A DNA stretch of 64,000 nucleotides from UBA7239 sp964509075 (GCA_964509075.1 CAZDWC010000008.1:124001-188000), one strand, 5' to 3'; positions 53,105 through 62,347 are shown, numbered from the stretch's first letter. Notes: generated by a model not told the origin, from the sequence alone. Numbers and translations are program-made.

Positions 53105-54958
53105 TCAGTTTCCGCGCAAAAACCATTTGTCGATATCGGCCAGGCCTAGCTGTATCCAGGTCGGCCGGCCGTGATTGCACTGGCCGCTGCGCTCGGTAAT
53201 TTCCATGTCGCGCAGCAATGCGTTCATTTCCGGGATAGTCAGTTTGCGATTGGCACGCACCGAGCCGTGGCAGGCCATAGTGGCCAGCACTTCGTTGCTG
53301 TGTTCGCGTATGCGTGCGCTGCTGCCGTGCGTTTGCAAATCGGAGAGCACATCGCGCAGCAGTTGTTCGCAGTTGCCGTTGGCGAGTAGCGCCGGCACCT
53401 GACGGATCATAAGAGTTTCCGGCCCCGCGCGATCAATGACCATGCCGAATTGAGCAAAAGCTTCTGCGTTTTCTTCCGCGCAATCGGCTTCACGTTCACT
53501 GACGGCAATGTTTTGCGGCACCAACAGCGGTTGACGCGCAATGCTGTTGCTGTCGTAAGCCGTTTTCAGTCGCTCATAGGTGATGCGCTCGTGCGCGGCA
53601 TGCATATCCACCACAATCAATCCCTGCGTGTTCTCGGCGAGGATATAAATACCTTTCAGTTGTGCGATGGCGTAGCCGAGCGGCGGAATTGCGGGGTCCG
53701 GAATTGTTGAATCAGAGTCAAAAGCGCTTGCGCGAGACTCCGATCCCATCCGCGCAGATTGTGCTGCTGCTTCAATGCGCGCAGCGCTGACAGACGACGG
53801 TGTGTACAGCGCGCTGTACTGTGCCAGCGTCTGTTGCACATCGCCGCGCGGGCGTTCCGGCAGGGAAAGCGTGTTCTGGTAGTTGATGGCGGTTGCTGAA
53901 GAAAATGGGTCAGAGTCTCGCGCAAGCGCTTTTGACTCTGACCCATTTTCTTCCGGTCGCAACTCGGCAATCACACGCGCGAGTGAGCGAAATACGAAAT
54001 CATGCACCAGACGCGAATCGCGAAAACGCACTTCGTGTTTGGTCGGGTGTACGTTCACATCAACCGTCGCCGGATCAATTTCCAGATACAGTACATAAGC
54101 TGGATGGCGGCTGTGATGCAGCACATCCTGAAAGGCGAGACGGATGGCGTGCGTCACCAGTTTGTCGCGTATGGCGCGGCCGTTGACGTAAAAATATTGC
54201 AGGTCTGCCTGGCTGCGTGAGAAAGCCGGTTGTGCCAGCCAGCCCCACAGGCGCAGCCCTGCATGATTCACGTCGACATAAAAAGCTTGTTGCATGAAAG
54301 CCGGCCCGCACAAGGTGGCGACGCGGCGCTCCTGCTCCTGTTGTGTCAACGCTTCGCGCAGTTGTTGCACGCTGCGCTGGTTGTGGCGCCAGTGAAAGGC
54401 GACATCGAAACGCGACAGCGCCAGTTTTTTCAAAATCTCGTCTATACGCTGGAATTCGGTTTTTTCACTGCGCAGGAATTTGCGGCGCGCCGGCGTGTTG
54501 AAAAACAGGTCGCGCACTTCCACGGTGGTGCCACGCTGGTGCGCGGCCGGCAACACTTCCGCCACCATCTCCTGGCCCTCGGCCTGCGCCTGCCAGCCGG
54601 CACCTTCACTGCGCGTGTTGGAGGTGATGGTCAAGCGTGAAACGGATGCCATACTCGCCAAGGCTTCGCCGCGAAATCCGAGTGTGGCGACGGCTTCCAG
54701 ATCGTCGAGTTCATGGATTTTACTGGTGGCGTGACGCGCCAGTGCCAGCGGCATGTCTGCTTCGGCAATGCCGCCGCCATCGTCGCGCACGCGGATGATT
54801 TTTACGCCGCCCTGTTCGAGATCGACATCAATTTTAGTCGCGCCTGCATCAAGGCTGTTTTCCAGCAATTCTTTCACCACGGATGCCGGGCGCTCGACAA
54901 CTTCGCCGGCGGCGATCTGGTTGGCGAGGCGCGGGCTAAGTTGCTGGATGCGTGCCAT
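53105..54958 (-). CDS. mutL: DNA mismatch repair protein MutL
   Basis: 617 aa. GHKL ATPase motifs: LLENSLDAGATKIDVDLEQG, VRDDGGGIAEADM, TLGFRGEALASMASVS. Residues about 335-435 form a variable linker, and the C-terminal dimerisation domain includes VVDMHAAHERITYERLK. That sequence is a D(Q/M)HA-x2-E-x4-E metal-binding motif, the hallmark of endonuclease-type MutL in organisms lacking MutH, as in Pseudomonas. The linker contains two copies of a palindromic element (see separate entries), in frame. Coupled to amiC by a TGATG overlap. Confidence 0.95.
   Translation of the reverse strand: MARIQQLSPRLANQIAAGEVVERPASVVKELLENSLDAGATKIDVDLEQGGVKIIRVRDDGGGIAEADMPLALARHATSKIHELDDLEAVATLGFRGEALASMASVSRLTITSNTRSEGAGWQAQAEGQEMVAEVLPAAHQRGTTVEVRDLFFNTPARRKFLRSEKTEFQRIDEILKKLALSRFDVAFHWRHNQRSVQQLREALTQQEQERRVATLCGPAFMQQAFYVDVNHAGLRLWGWLAQPAFSRSQADLQYFYVNGRAIRDKLVTHAIRLAFQDVLHHSRHPAYVLYLEIDPATVDVNVHPTKHEVRFRDSRLVHDFVFRSLARVIAELRPEENGSESKALARDSDPFSSATAINYQNTLSLPERPRGDVQQTLAQYSALYTPSSVSAARIEAAAQSARMGSESRASAFDSDSTIPDPAIPPLGYAIAQLKGIYILAENTQGLIVVDMHAAHERITYERLKTAYDSNSIARQPLLVPQNIAVSEREADCAEENAEAFAQFGMVIDRAGPETLMIRQVPALLANGNCEQLLRDVLSDLQTHGSSARIREHSNEVLATMACHGSVRANRKLTIPEMNALLRDMEITERSGQCNHGRPTWIQLGLADIDKWFLRGN
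53707..53748. repeat. REP-like palindromic element, copy A, inside mutL
   Basis: Positions 53712-53740 are the exact reverse complement of 53913-53941 (29 nt). Flanking arms are degenerate (GAATCAGAGTC ... GACTCCGATCCCAT). It encodes part of the MutL linker in frame. Confidence 0.8.
53898..53953. repeat. REP-like palindromic element, copy B, inside mutL
   Basis: Two perfect 20-bp arms (53898-53917 and 53934-53953; core GGGTCAGAGTC) surround a 16-nt centre containing AAGCGCTT. The TGGGTCAGAGTC-type arm resembles REP sequences dispersed by RAYT transposases in gammaproteobacteria. In frame in mutL. Confidence 0.85.
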
Positions 54959-56721
54959 CAGTTGCTCACCGGGATGCGCAGTTTCTGGCCGATGCGTACG
55001 TTCTGGTCAGGCAGTTTGTTCTGGTCGCGCAAAGCCACGACACTCACTTTGTAGCGCGAGGCGATGCCGCTCAGGGTTTCGCCTTTTGACACAACGTGCT
55101 CCCGCGTTTTCGGTGAAGATTTCTTGCCGGCACTGGCGGTTTTGCTTTTGGCGCTGTCTGCCATTTTCACAGCAGTGGTTTTGGCGGATTCAGTTGTTTT
55201 CTTGCTGGTCTTTTCGTCGAGCATTTTTTGCAGGGCATCTTCTTCGCGCGCTGCATTTTCAGCGGCGCTGTTGTCGCGGCGTATGGTAACCGTGGTGTTA
55301 TCCGGTTTTGTTCGCGGGGTTTCGTCATTCATGGCTTTGTTGCGCGACCGCTCTTCTTCGGCGATCGCATCATCCAGTGTCGGCTCATGCGGCTTCGCCA
55401 ATGAATCCGTTGGTTTGCTGTCTACTGCGCCCGCTGTTTTGTCCTCGGCTTGTGAAATCTTGTCCATCGCTTGCGGCACTTTGTCCATTGCCTGTGGCAC
55501 TTTGTCCATTGCCTGTGGCACCTGGCCGCCGCGTGCGGCGGCGAGCGCGGTATCCATCGGCGGTTTCTTGCGGAAGTGCGAATCGATTCCCGTGAAAACG
55601 GCGCGCGCCATGCGGCTGCGATACGCGGGATCGGAAAGATTCTTGGCTTCCTGTGCGTTGGTGATGAAACCGGTTTCCACCAGCAGCGACGGGATATCCG
55701 GATTTTTCAATACCACGAAGCCAGCCTGCTCGACATAGCCGCGGTGCAGGCGGGTAATTTTGCCGATCTGGCCCAACACATCGTCGCCCATGTCGAGACT
55801 GTTGGCGATGGTAGAGGTCATCGACAGATCCAGCAGCACACCTTGCAGCATCGGATCCTTGTCGGCGAGGTTGACGCCGCCAACCAGATCCGCGTCGTTT
55901 TCCTGTTTCTCCAGCCAGCGTGCGGTCTCGCTGGTGGCGCCACGCTGGGACAGGGCAAAGACGGAAGCGCCTTGCGCGGATTTGTCATTGAACGCATCGG
56001 CGTGAATCGAGACAAACAAGTCCGCCGACTTGTTGCGCGCGATCTGCGTGCGCCCGCGCAGGCTGATGAAGTAATCGCCGGTGCGTGTCAGGAATGCTGA
56101 ATAGCCAGGCGTCTTGTTGATCAGTTGCGCCAGTTCTTTCGCAATCGCCAGCGTCACGTTTTTTTCGTAGAGACCGCCCGGGCCCTTGGCGCCCGGATCT
56201 TCGCCGCCGTGGCCGGCATCAATGGCGACCACAATGTCGCGCATGCCGTTGGCGGCGGTTTTGACGACGCGGGTTTCACTCTGCTTGTCTTCATCAAACA
56301 GGTCGAGTACCAGACGTGCGCCGTACTGCTCGTTGGCGGGCAGCAGGAAGCTTTTGGGTTTTACGCGCGCCTTGAGGTCGATCACCACCTGTTCGCCATT
56401 GCCGCTGCGGTTGTGGGAGAGGTGGCTGATCGGTGTGTTGGCGAGATTGACGCTGCCAAGATCGGCCGTGAAGTCGGCCTGATCGATGGTCACCACCAGC
56501 CGTTGCACGCTGCCTTTTTCGCCGGCGGTGTCGAACAGTTTGTGCTCTACCGGGCCGGAGAGATCAAACACCAGTCGCGTGTTGTCCGGCGCACGCCACA
56601 GGCGCAGGGTTTTGATGGTTGCCGCATCGGCCGTTGTGGCAGAAAGGCAGAGCACTACCGCCGCCAGCAATGGCAAGCCGTACACGACAAACAGCTGCGC
56701 GATGTTGGCGCGAGACTTCAT
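54958..56721 (-). CDS. amiC: N-acetylmuramoyl-L-alanine amidase (AmiC/B type) with AMIN and LysM
   Basis: 587 aa. Signal peptide (about 1-33, ending ADA), AMIN domain (about 35-135), amidase_3 catalytic domain with DAGHGGEDPGAKGPGGLYEKN (in part; Zn His and Glu), RTGDYFISLRGR and FVSIHADAF, then a long charged linker with tandem VPQAMDK repeats, and a C-terminal LysM (VVSKGETLSGIASRYKVS). It cleaves septal peptidoglycan and is activated by EnvC, whose gene lies nearby at 58784. GGGGTAAGC precedes the chosen ATG. Confidence 0.93.
   Translation of the reverse strand: MKSRANIAQLFVVYGLPLLAAVVLCLSATTADAATIKTLRLWRAPDNTRLVFDLSGPVEHKLFDTAGEKGSVQRLVVTIDQADFTADLGSVNLANTPISHLSHNRSGNGEQVVIDLKARVKPKSFLLPANEQYGARLVLDLFDEDKQSETRVVKTAANGMRDIVVAIDAGHGGEDPGAKGPGGLYEKNVTLAIAKELAQLINKTPGYSAFLTRTGDYFISLRGRTQIARNKSADLFVSIHADAFNDKSAQGASVFALSQRGATSETARWLEKQENDADLVGGVNLADKDPMLQGVLLDLSMTSTIANSLDMGDDVLGQIGKITRLHRGYVEQAGFVVLKNPDIPSLLVETGFITNAQEAKNLSDPAYRSRMARAVFTGIDSHFRKKPPMDTALAAARGGQVPQAMDKVPQAMDKVPQAMDKISQAEDKTAGAVDSKPTDSLAKPHEPTLDDAIAEEERSRNKAMNDETPRTKPDNTTVTIRRDNSAAENAAREEDALQKMLDEKTSKKTTESAKTTAVKMADSAKSKTASAGKKSSPKTREHVVSKGETLSGIASRYKVSVVALRDQNKLPDQNVRIGQKLRIPVSN
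55460..55522 (-). repeat. Three 21-bp tandem repeats in the amiC linker
   Basis: Units 55460-55480, 55481-55501 and 55502-55522 are near-identical and encode V-P-Q-A-M-D-K three times; a diverged fourth (ISQAEDK) follows. Prone to copy-number change without frameshift. Confidence 0.88.
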
Positions 56722-56785
56722 GCTTACCCCAAAAAAAATGCAGCCGGGAAACGTGTGCAAACTTTTATGCAAACCACATATGTAA

Positions 56786-57259
56786 CTACAACATTTCCAG
56801 CCAGTGTTGCGCACGCCCCGAGTGCGCGGTGATGGTCATTTTTCGGCCACCATCTTGATTGGGCGAGAGGGTAATGGACAAGTCCGGCAGAGGCAACAGC
56901 GGCGCGCCCTGTTCCGGCCATTCGATCAGGCACAGGTGCGCATCGCGGAAATAATCGCGCATGCCCATGAACTCCAGTTCTTCCGGATCGGCCAGGCGGT
57001 AGAGATCGAAGTGGTACACGGCGCCGCAGGCCAGGGTGTAAGGTTCGACGATGGTATAGGTCGGGCTCTTGACGGTGCCACTGTGTCCAAGTGCGCGCAG
57101 GATTCCGCGCGACAAGGTGGTTTTGCCGGCACCCAGTGTGCCACTCAGGTAGATGACAGCGCCCGGCTCGCAGACACGAGCCAGCTGCGCGCCCATTTGC
57201 AGGGTGGCGGCTTCGTCGGGCAGTTGCCTCTCCAGTACGGCGACAGTATCAGCGCACAT
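56786..57259 (-). CDS. tsaE: tRNA t6A biosynthesis ATPase TsaE
   Basis: 157 aa. P-loop LSGTLGAGKTTLSRGI near residues 39-54, SPTYTIVEPY, HFDLYRLADPEELEFMG and LIEWPEQG, the full TsaE set. It drives the TsaBD complex in t6A modification; TsaC is at 39076. It overlaps nnrDE by 11 nt and lies 64 nt upstream of amiC. Confidence 0.95.
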   Translation of the reverse strand: MCADTVAVLERQLPDEAATLQMGAQLARVCEPGAVIYLSGTLGAGKTTLSRGILRALGHSGTVKSPTYTIVEPYTLACGAVYHFDLYRLADPEELEFMGMRDYFRDAHLCLIEWPEQGAPLLPLPDLSITLSPNQDGGRKMTITAHSGRAQHWLEML

Positions 57260-58751
57260 TGACTAAGGTTTGCAGATGGGTGATCAGGTCAGAGGCGAGC
57301 AGGCCGCGCTCGCCGTGAGCGGCGGCGGCGATGTCGGCGGCCTCGGCGTGCAGGCACACAGCCAGGCGAGTGGCGTCGGTGGCGTCCAGTCCCTGTGCCA
57401 GTAGACCGCCAATAATACCGGCCAGCACATCGCCCATGCCGCCGCTGGCCATGCCGGGATTGCCGCCGGTGCACAGCCCGATGGCGCCGTCCGGCCCACA
57501 AACCAGGGTGCCGGCGCCCTTGAGAACGATGATGCCGCCGTAACGTTGCTGCAGGGCAGTGACGGCGGCAAAGCGGTCGCGCTGTACCTCCTGCGTGCTG
57601 CAACCGAGCAGGCGCGCAGCTTCTGCCGGGTGCGGGGTCAGCACCCAGCTGTCGCGCGGGGTTTCACGCACCACGCGGCCGGCAGCGAGAATATTGAGGG
57701 CATCGGCGTCCAGCACCAGCGGTAGGCCACAGAGGGTGGCCTGCTGCAGCATCTGCTCCGACCACGCGCTCTGGCCGAGGCCGGGGCCAACCACCAGCAA
57801 GGTCGGCCGCGCCAGCAGCGGCTCCAGTGCCTGCCCCGAGACCACGCCGTTGGCCATGATCACCGGGCAGCGCGCCAGGATGGCGGCAATATGCTCAGGT
57901 CGTGTGGCAGCACTGACTAACCCGGCACCACTTCTGGCAGCTGACTCGGTTGCCATGGCCACGGCACCGCCCATGCCACTGTCGCCGCCGATCACCATCA
58001 CATGGCCGAACAACCCCTTGTGGGCGGTGCGAGGGCGCGGTGGCAGTTGGGTTTCCAGCAAATCGTCCAGCACCAATCGCTCACAGCCGCTGTCTTCCGC
58101 CTGTTCGCTGTCGTGCAGACAGGCTTCGGTATCGAGACTGGCGTACTCGATGGCCCCGCAGACATCAGGGCCATCGGCGGTAAACAGGCCGCGTTTGAGG
58201 GCTATGAACGTGGTGGTGATATCAGCACACACTGCTTCGCCGGCGATATGGCCAGTGTCGGCATCAAGGCCGGAAGGCAGGTCGATGGCCAGCACCGGCA
58301 AGCCGCTTTCATTGATGGTATTGATGGCCTCGGCCACCGCGCCGCGCGGAGCACCCGTGCTGCCAGTGCCAAGCATGGCATCGACCACCACGCCGCGCAC
58401 CGGCAGGTCGACACCGGCCTCCCAGGCAGCAATGGCTACACCCACATTGCGGGCACTGGCGCAGGCCGCTGCAGCGTCGCCAGCCAGCTTGTCCGTAGGG
58501 CTCACTGCGAATACCTGTACCGGAATCTTGCGGTCATGCGCCAGTGCGGCGAGCAGGTAGCCGTCGCCGCCATTGTTGCCACCGCCACAGAACACGGTGA
58601 TCTGGGCAGGATCCGGCCAGTGCGCGAGCAGCACCTCCAGTGCCGCGCGGGCGGCGCGTTTCATCAGCACGATGCCGGGAGTGCCGGCGGCGATGATGTG
58701 CGCGTCCAGAGCGCGAGTCTGGGCGGCGGTGTGCAGGGCGGTGGGAAGCAT
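57249..58751 (-). CDS. nnrDE: Bifunctional NAD(P)H-hydrate epimerase / ADP-dependent dehydratase
   Basis: 500 aa. N-terminal epimerase (YjeF_N) with FCGGGNNGGDGYLLA near 52-66 and VDAMLGTGSTGAPRG; C-terminal ribokinase-like dehydratase with VIGGDSGMGGAVAMA near 251 and GNPGMASGGMGDVLAGIIGG (catalytic Asp) near 439. It repairs hydrated NAD(P)H. The ATG at 58749-58751 is chosen; an upstream frame of 54 codons overlaps envC. Typical nnrDE-tsaE-amiC-mutL order. Confidence 0.94.
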   Translation of the reverse strand: MLPTALHTAAQTRALDAHIIAAGTPGIVLMKRAARAALEVLLAHWPDPAQITVFCGGGNNGGDGYLLAALAHDRKIPVQVFAVSPTDKLAGDAAAACASARNVGVAIAAWEAGVDLPVRGVVVDAMLGTGSTGAPRGAVAEAINTINESGLPVLAIDLPSGLDADTGHIAGEAVCADITTTFIALKRGLFTADGPDVCGAIEYASLDTEACLHDSEQAEDSGCERLVLDDLLETQLPPRPRTAHKGLFGHVMVIGGDSGMGGAVAMATESAARSGAGLVSAATRPEHIAAILARCPVIMANGVVSGQALEPLLARPTLLVVGPGLGQSAWSEQMLQQATLCGLPLVLDADALNILAAGRVVRETPRDSWVLTPHPAEAARLLGCSTQEVQRDRFAAVTALQQRYGGIIVLKGAGTLVCGPDGAIGLCTGGNPGMASGGMGDVLAGIIGGLLAQGLDATDATRLAVCLHAEAADIAAAAHGERGLLASDLITHLQTLVNVR

Positions 58752-58783
58752 GTGTCGGTACCTGTGCTTACTTTTACCTGTGG

Positions 58784-60162
58784 TTACTTTCTGGCCAGCC
58801 AGGGGCGTGGATCCTGTGGCTCGCCGTTCTTGCGGATCTCGAAATAGAGGCCGGGGTCTTTCTCGCCGCCGCTGTTGCCGACGCGCGCAATTGGCTCGCC
58901 AGCCTGCACCCATTCGCCCGGCTCGTGCAGCAGCACATCATTGTTGGCGTAGAGGCTCATGTAGCCGTTGCCATGGTCGAGGATGATCAACAGGCCTTGT
59001 CCGCGCAGCCATTCGGCATACATCACCCGGCCGTAGTGCACGGCGCGCACATCGCTGCCGGCCTGGGCGCGTATGCGCAGCCCATCCCAGGTGACCTGGC
59101 CTTGTCGGGTTTCGCCGAAGGCGTTAACCACCTTGCCGTTCACGGGCCAGGGCAGTTTGCCCTTGCCCTGGGTGAATGACTGCGTTTGCAGTTTGGCCAG
59201 ATCGCCGGCGCTGTAGCTTGCCTTGCTTTGGGTTTCCGCTGGTGCGGGGGAAGCGTTTACGGGTGCCGGTGTCGGCACATTGTTTGTCGGTGGCTGGATC
59301 AGCTGCGGGTTGTCTTTCGCAAGACGCTCCTGTTCCCGTTTGGCCTGTTCTTCCTGCTGCAGACGCTGCTGTTCGCGCGCTTCGGCCAGTGCGCGCTCTT
59401 TCTCGATACGATCAATGACTTTCTGCAGGCTGGCGCGGTTGCGCTCCAGTTCCGCCAGGTCGCTGCCCTTGTCTTTCAGGTCGGCATCCAGGCTGGCGAG
59501 CAGTTGTTTGCGTTCGTCGCGCTTGCCCAGCAGCTGGCTGTAATCCTGCTGCAGTTGCGCTTGCGTGTCTTTCAGGCTCTGCACGGCGACGGCGATCTGC
59601 TGTTGCAGGCCGCTCAGGCGCTGGAGGGTATCGAGATAGGTGTGCATGTGGTCGCGGCGTGCGGCCAGCAGGTATTCGTAATACTGCAGGTTGCGGGCGA
59701 TGTTTTCACTGCTGCGCTGGTTGAGCAGCAGCCGCAACGGCGACTGCTCCCCGGCCTGATAGAGGCCACGCAACTGTCGGCCGATCTGCTCGCGCTGACC
59801 GGCCAGTGATTGGCTTACTGCTTTTTTTCTTTTTCGAGAGCTCCGGCAGCTTGCTCTTTCTCTGCCAGCTGTTTTTTGGTTTCCTCGATTTTCTGCATCT
59901 GGGCAGCGACATCTTTGTCGGATTGTTCCAGCTTGCCCTGCAATTCGCCGCGCTCGGTCTTGATCTTCTCGATCTCGGCTTTCAGCTCGTCGATGGATTT
60001 CTGCATCTGCGCGATTTTTTCTTCATTGCTTGGCGCGGGCGCCTGCTGCTCGGCAGCCGGCTGTTCCTTTTTGGCTTTCTTGCTCTTTTTCTCTTCGGCG
60101 TGAGCGCCGTTGACAGCGGTAGCGACCAGCGCGGCGGTCAGGATCAGGTGACGCAGTTTCAT
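58784..60162 (-). CDS. envC: Murein hydrolase activator EnvC, in two frames joined by a -1 shift
   Basis: The N-terminal frame (60162 to 59815) gives 115 aa: signal peptide ending AHA, Lys-rich stretch, then coiled coil, and stops at TAA. The rest (from 59821 to 58784) lies in the -1 frame, continuing the coiled coil (VSQSLAGQREQIGRQLRGLY) to the LytM/M23 domain (AGSDVRAVHYGRVMYAEWL ... GLYFEIRKNGEPQDP). The junction is a dnaX-type A-AAA-AAG heptamer at 59827-59821; a -1 slip there gives one protein of about 459 aa, close to normal EnvC size. The M23 domain lacks the catalytic HxH set, as expected of an activator. Either programmed frameshifting or a recent frameshift mutation explains this. 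It lies between gpmI and nnrDE. Confidence 0.85.
59815..59844 (-). promoter_or_regulatory. Candidate -1 ribosomal frameshift signal in envC
   Basis: On the minus strand: GGAG (59844-59841), a 13-nt spacer, the in-frame slippery heptamer A-AAA-AAG (59827-59821), one CAG codon, then the zero-frame stop TAA (59817-59815). A GGCCG/CGGCC hairpin can form just downstream. This is the architecture of the E. coli dnaX frameshift site. Confidence 0.6.
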
Positions 60163-60212
60163 GTAGGTTCTCCTTGCGGTCTGTTTGGCTGAAGCGCGGG
60201 CTGCTGCCGTGT

Positions 60213-61748
60213 TTATTGCAGGGTCAGCAGATTGCGTCCGCCCATTTCTTTTGGTTGTGGCAAGCCGAGCAGAGCGAGCATGCTGGGCGCGACGTCGGCG
60301 AGTGTACCACCGTCGGCAACTGTAACAGAACGGCTGCCGATATAGAGAAACGGCACATGCTCACAGGTGTGTTGCGTGTGCGCCTGGTGGGCATCGTAAT
60401 CCTGCATTTGTTCGCAGTTGCCGTGGTCGGCGGTGATCAGGCATTCGCCACCGGCAGCGAGCACGGCATCGCGCACGCGGCCCACACATTGATCCAGCGC
60501 CTCCACGGCTTTCACCGCAGCAGTGAACACGCCGGTGTGGCCCACCATGTCGCCATTGGCATAGTTGCAGATGATGACATCGTGCTGACCGGACGCGATC
60601 GCCTCCACCAGCTTGTCGGTCACCTCTACCGCACTCATTTCCGGTTGCAGATCGTAGGTGGCGACTTTCGGTGAATCGACAAGGATGCGCGTTTCGCCGG
60701 CATACAGCTCTTCACGCCCGCCACTGAAGAAAAAGGTTACGTGTGCGTATTTTTCCGTTTCGGCGATGCGCAGCTGCGTCTTGCCGAGGTTGGCGAGGTA
60801 TTCGCCCAGCGAGTTGCTCAGCGTCTCCGGCGGATAGGCGCACAACGCAGGAATGCCGGCGGCGTATTCGCTGGTCATCACAAACGCAGCAAGTTTTGGC
60901 ACGCGCGGGCGCGCAAAGCCGTTGAACGCGGGGTCGGTAAACGCGTTGGTCATCTGCCGCGCGCGATCGGCGCGGAAGTTCATGAAGATCACGGCATCGC
61001 CGTCATTCAGTGCAACCGGCTCACCGATGACCGTGGGTTTGACGAACTCGTCGTTCTCGTCGCGCGCATAGGCGGCAGCGAGACCCTCGGCAGCTGTTGC
61101 TGCGCTGAATGCCGCCTTGCCGTCGGTGAGCAATTGGTAGGCGGGCTCGACGCGATCCCAGCGCTTGTCGCGATCCATGGCGTAGTAGCGGCCGCAAATA
61201 CTGGCGAAGCGGCCGACGCCGAGTGCGTCCAGCGTGTCCTGCGCGAGTTTGATGGAAGCTTCGGCGCTGCGCGGCGGCGTGTCGCGGCCGTCGAGAAACG
61301 CGTGCAGGTAGAGCTGCCTGGCACCGCGCTGTGCAGCCATTTTCAGCATTGCCGCAATGTGGTTTTCATGGCTGTGCACGCCACCTGGCGACAGCAGACC
61401 CCAGACGTGTACCGCTTTACCGGCGGCCACGGCCTTGTCGATGGCCTCCACATAGGCGGCATTGCTGAAGAAGGTGCCTTCCTGGATATCCTTGTCGATG
61501 CGCGTCAGCTGCTGGTAGACGATGCGCCCGGCGCCCAGCGTCATGTGGCCCACTTCGCTGTTGCCGAACTGGCCATCGGGCAGGCCCACATCCAGACCGG
61601 AGCCGGAGATCAGGCTGTGCGGACAGTCGCGCCACAACTGATCCCACACCGGCTTGCGAGCGGCGGCGATGGCGTTGTCGCGCGTGTCTTCGCGGTAGCC
61701 GAAGCCATCGAGAATCACCAGTACCAGAGGTTTGCGAGCGTGGGTCAT
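60213..61748 (-). CDS. gpmI: 2,3-bisphosphoglycerate-independent phosphoglycerate mutase
   Basis: 511 aa, normal length. Alkaline-phosphatase-fold: PLVLVILDGFGYREDT with metal Asp, the Ser nucleophile in FGNSEVGHMTLGAGR near residue 62, and ITADHGNCEQM near the end. Interconverts 3- and 2-phosphoglycerate in glycolysis. The ATG at 61746-61748 is used; a TTG extension runs 5 codons further. It is followed 50 nt later by envC, the usual gpmI-envC pair. Confidence 0.95.
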   Translation of the reverse strand: MTHARKPLVLVILDGFGYREDTRDNAIAAARKPVWDQLWRDCPHSLISGSGLDVGLPDGQFGNSEVGHMTLGAGRIVYQQLTRIDKDIQEGTFFSNAAYVEAIDKAVAAGKAVHVWGLLSPGGVHSHENHIAAMLKMAAQRGARQLYLHAFLDGRDTPPRSAEASIKLAQDTLDALGVGRFASICGRYYAMDRDKRWDRVEPAYQLLTDGKAAFSAATAAEGLAAAYARDENDEFVKPTVIGEPVALNDGDAVIFMNFRADRARQMTNAFTDPAFNGFARPRVPKLAAFVMTSEYAAGIPALCAYPPETLSNSLGEYLANLGKTQLRIAETEKYAHVTFFFSGGREELYAGETRILVDSPKVATYDLQPEMSAVEVTDKLVEAIASGQHDVIICNYANGDMVGHTGVFTAAVKAVEALDQCVGRVRDAVLAAGGECLITADHGNCEQMQDYDAHQAHTQHTCEHVPFLYIGSRSVTVADGGTLADVAPSMLALLGLPQPKEMGGRNLLTLQ

Positions 61749-61761
61749 GTCGTAGCCTATC

Positions 61762-61792
61762 AAAAACAGAAACCCCCGGCGCGCCGGGGGTT
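61762..61792 (-). terminator. Intrinsic terminator of ppa
   Basis: A perfect 22-bp palindrome (AACCCCCGGCG/CGCCGGGGGTT, 61771-61792) followed on the minus strand by TTTCTGTTTTTG. It separates ppa from gpmI. Confidence 0.85.
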
Positions 61793-61810
61793 GGGTAACG
61801 TACGTCGGGA

Positions 61811-62347
61811 TCAGCCGGCGTCTTTCAGGTAGGCGTCGCGCGCCTTCATGATTTCAGCTTCGGCGGCCTTGGAATCCTGCCAGCCGTCGACTTTCACCCA
61901 TTTGCCGGGCTCCAGATCCTTGTAGTTCTCGAAGAAATGCTCGATCTGCTTGATCAGCAGCTGCGGCAGGTCAGCGATTTCCTTCACGTCCTTGTAGATG
62001 GCAGACAGCTTGGTGTGCGGCACAGCCAGCAGTTTGGCGTCTTTGCCAGCTTCGTCGGACATGTTGAGGATGCCGATCGGGCGGGCGCGGATCACCGAGC
62101 CGGGGGCTACCGGGTATGGCGTTACCACCAATACGTCCAGCGCATCGCCGTCTTCTGACAGGGTGCCGGGGATGTAACCATAGTTGGTGGGGTAGAACAT
62201 CGGCGTGGCCATGAAGCGATCGACCATCAGGCAGTCGGTGTCCTTGTCGATTTCGTATTTGATCGGCGCGTGGTTGGCCGGAATTTCAATCGCCACGTAG
62301 ATGTCTTGCGGCAGTTCTTTACCAGGGGACAGTTTGCTGAAGCTCAT
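61811..62347 (-). CDS. ppa: Inorganic pyrophosphatase
   Basis: 178 aa, family I. Active-site set: YEIDKDTDCLMVDRFM, YPTNYGYIPGTLSEDGDALDV (in part; the DGDALDV Asp residues bind metal) and DEAGKDAKLLAVP. Hydrolyses PPi in the cytoplasm. Its own terminator follows. Upstream (minus strand) lies the truncated HIT gene, with a 101-nt gap that should hold the ppa promoter. Confidence 0.96.
   Translation of the reverse strand: MSFSKLSPGKELPQDIYVAIEIPANHAPIKYEIDKDTDCLMVDRFMATPMFYPTNYGYIPGTLSEDGDALDVLVVTPYPVAPGSVIRARPIGILNMSDEAGKDAKLLAVPHTKLSAIYKDVKEIADLPQLLIKQIEHFFENYKDLEPGKWVKVDGWQDSKAAEAEIMKARDAYLKDAG

Noticed and set aside
59815..60162. 115-aa coiled-coil protein as an independent gene
   Set aside because: Its signal peptide and coiled coil are the expected N-terminus of EnvC. 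The downstream -1 frame lacks its own start and signal and continues it without a gap.
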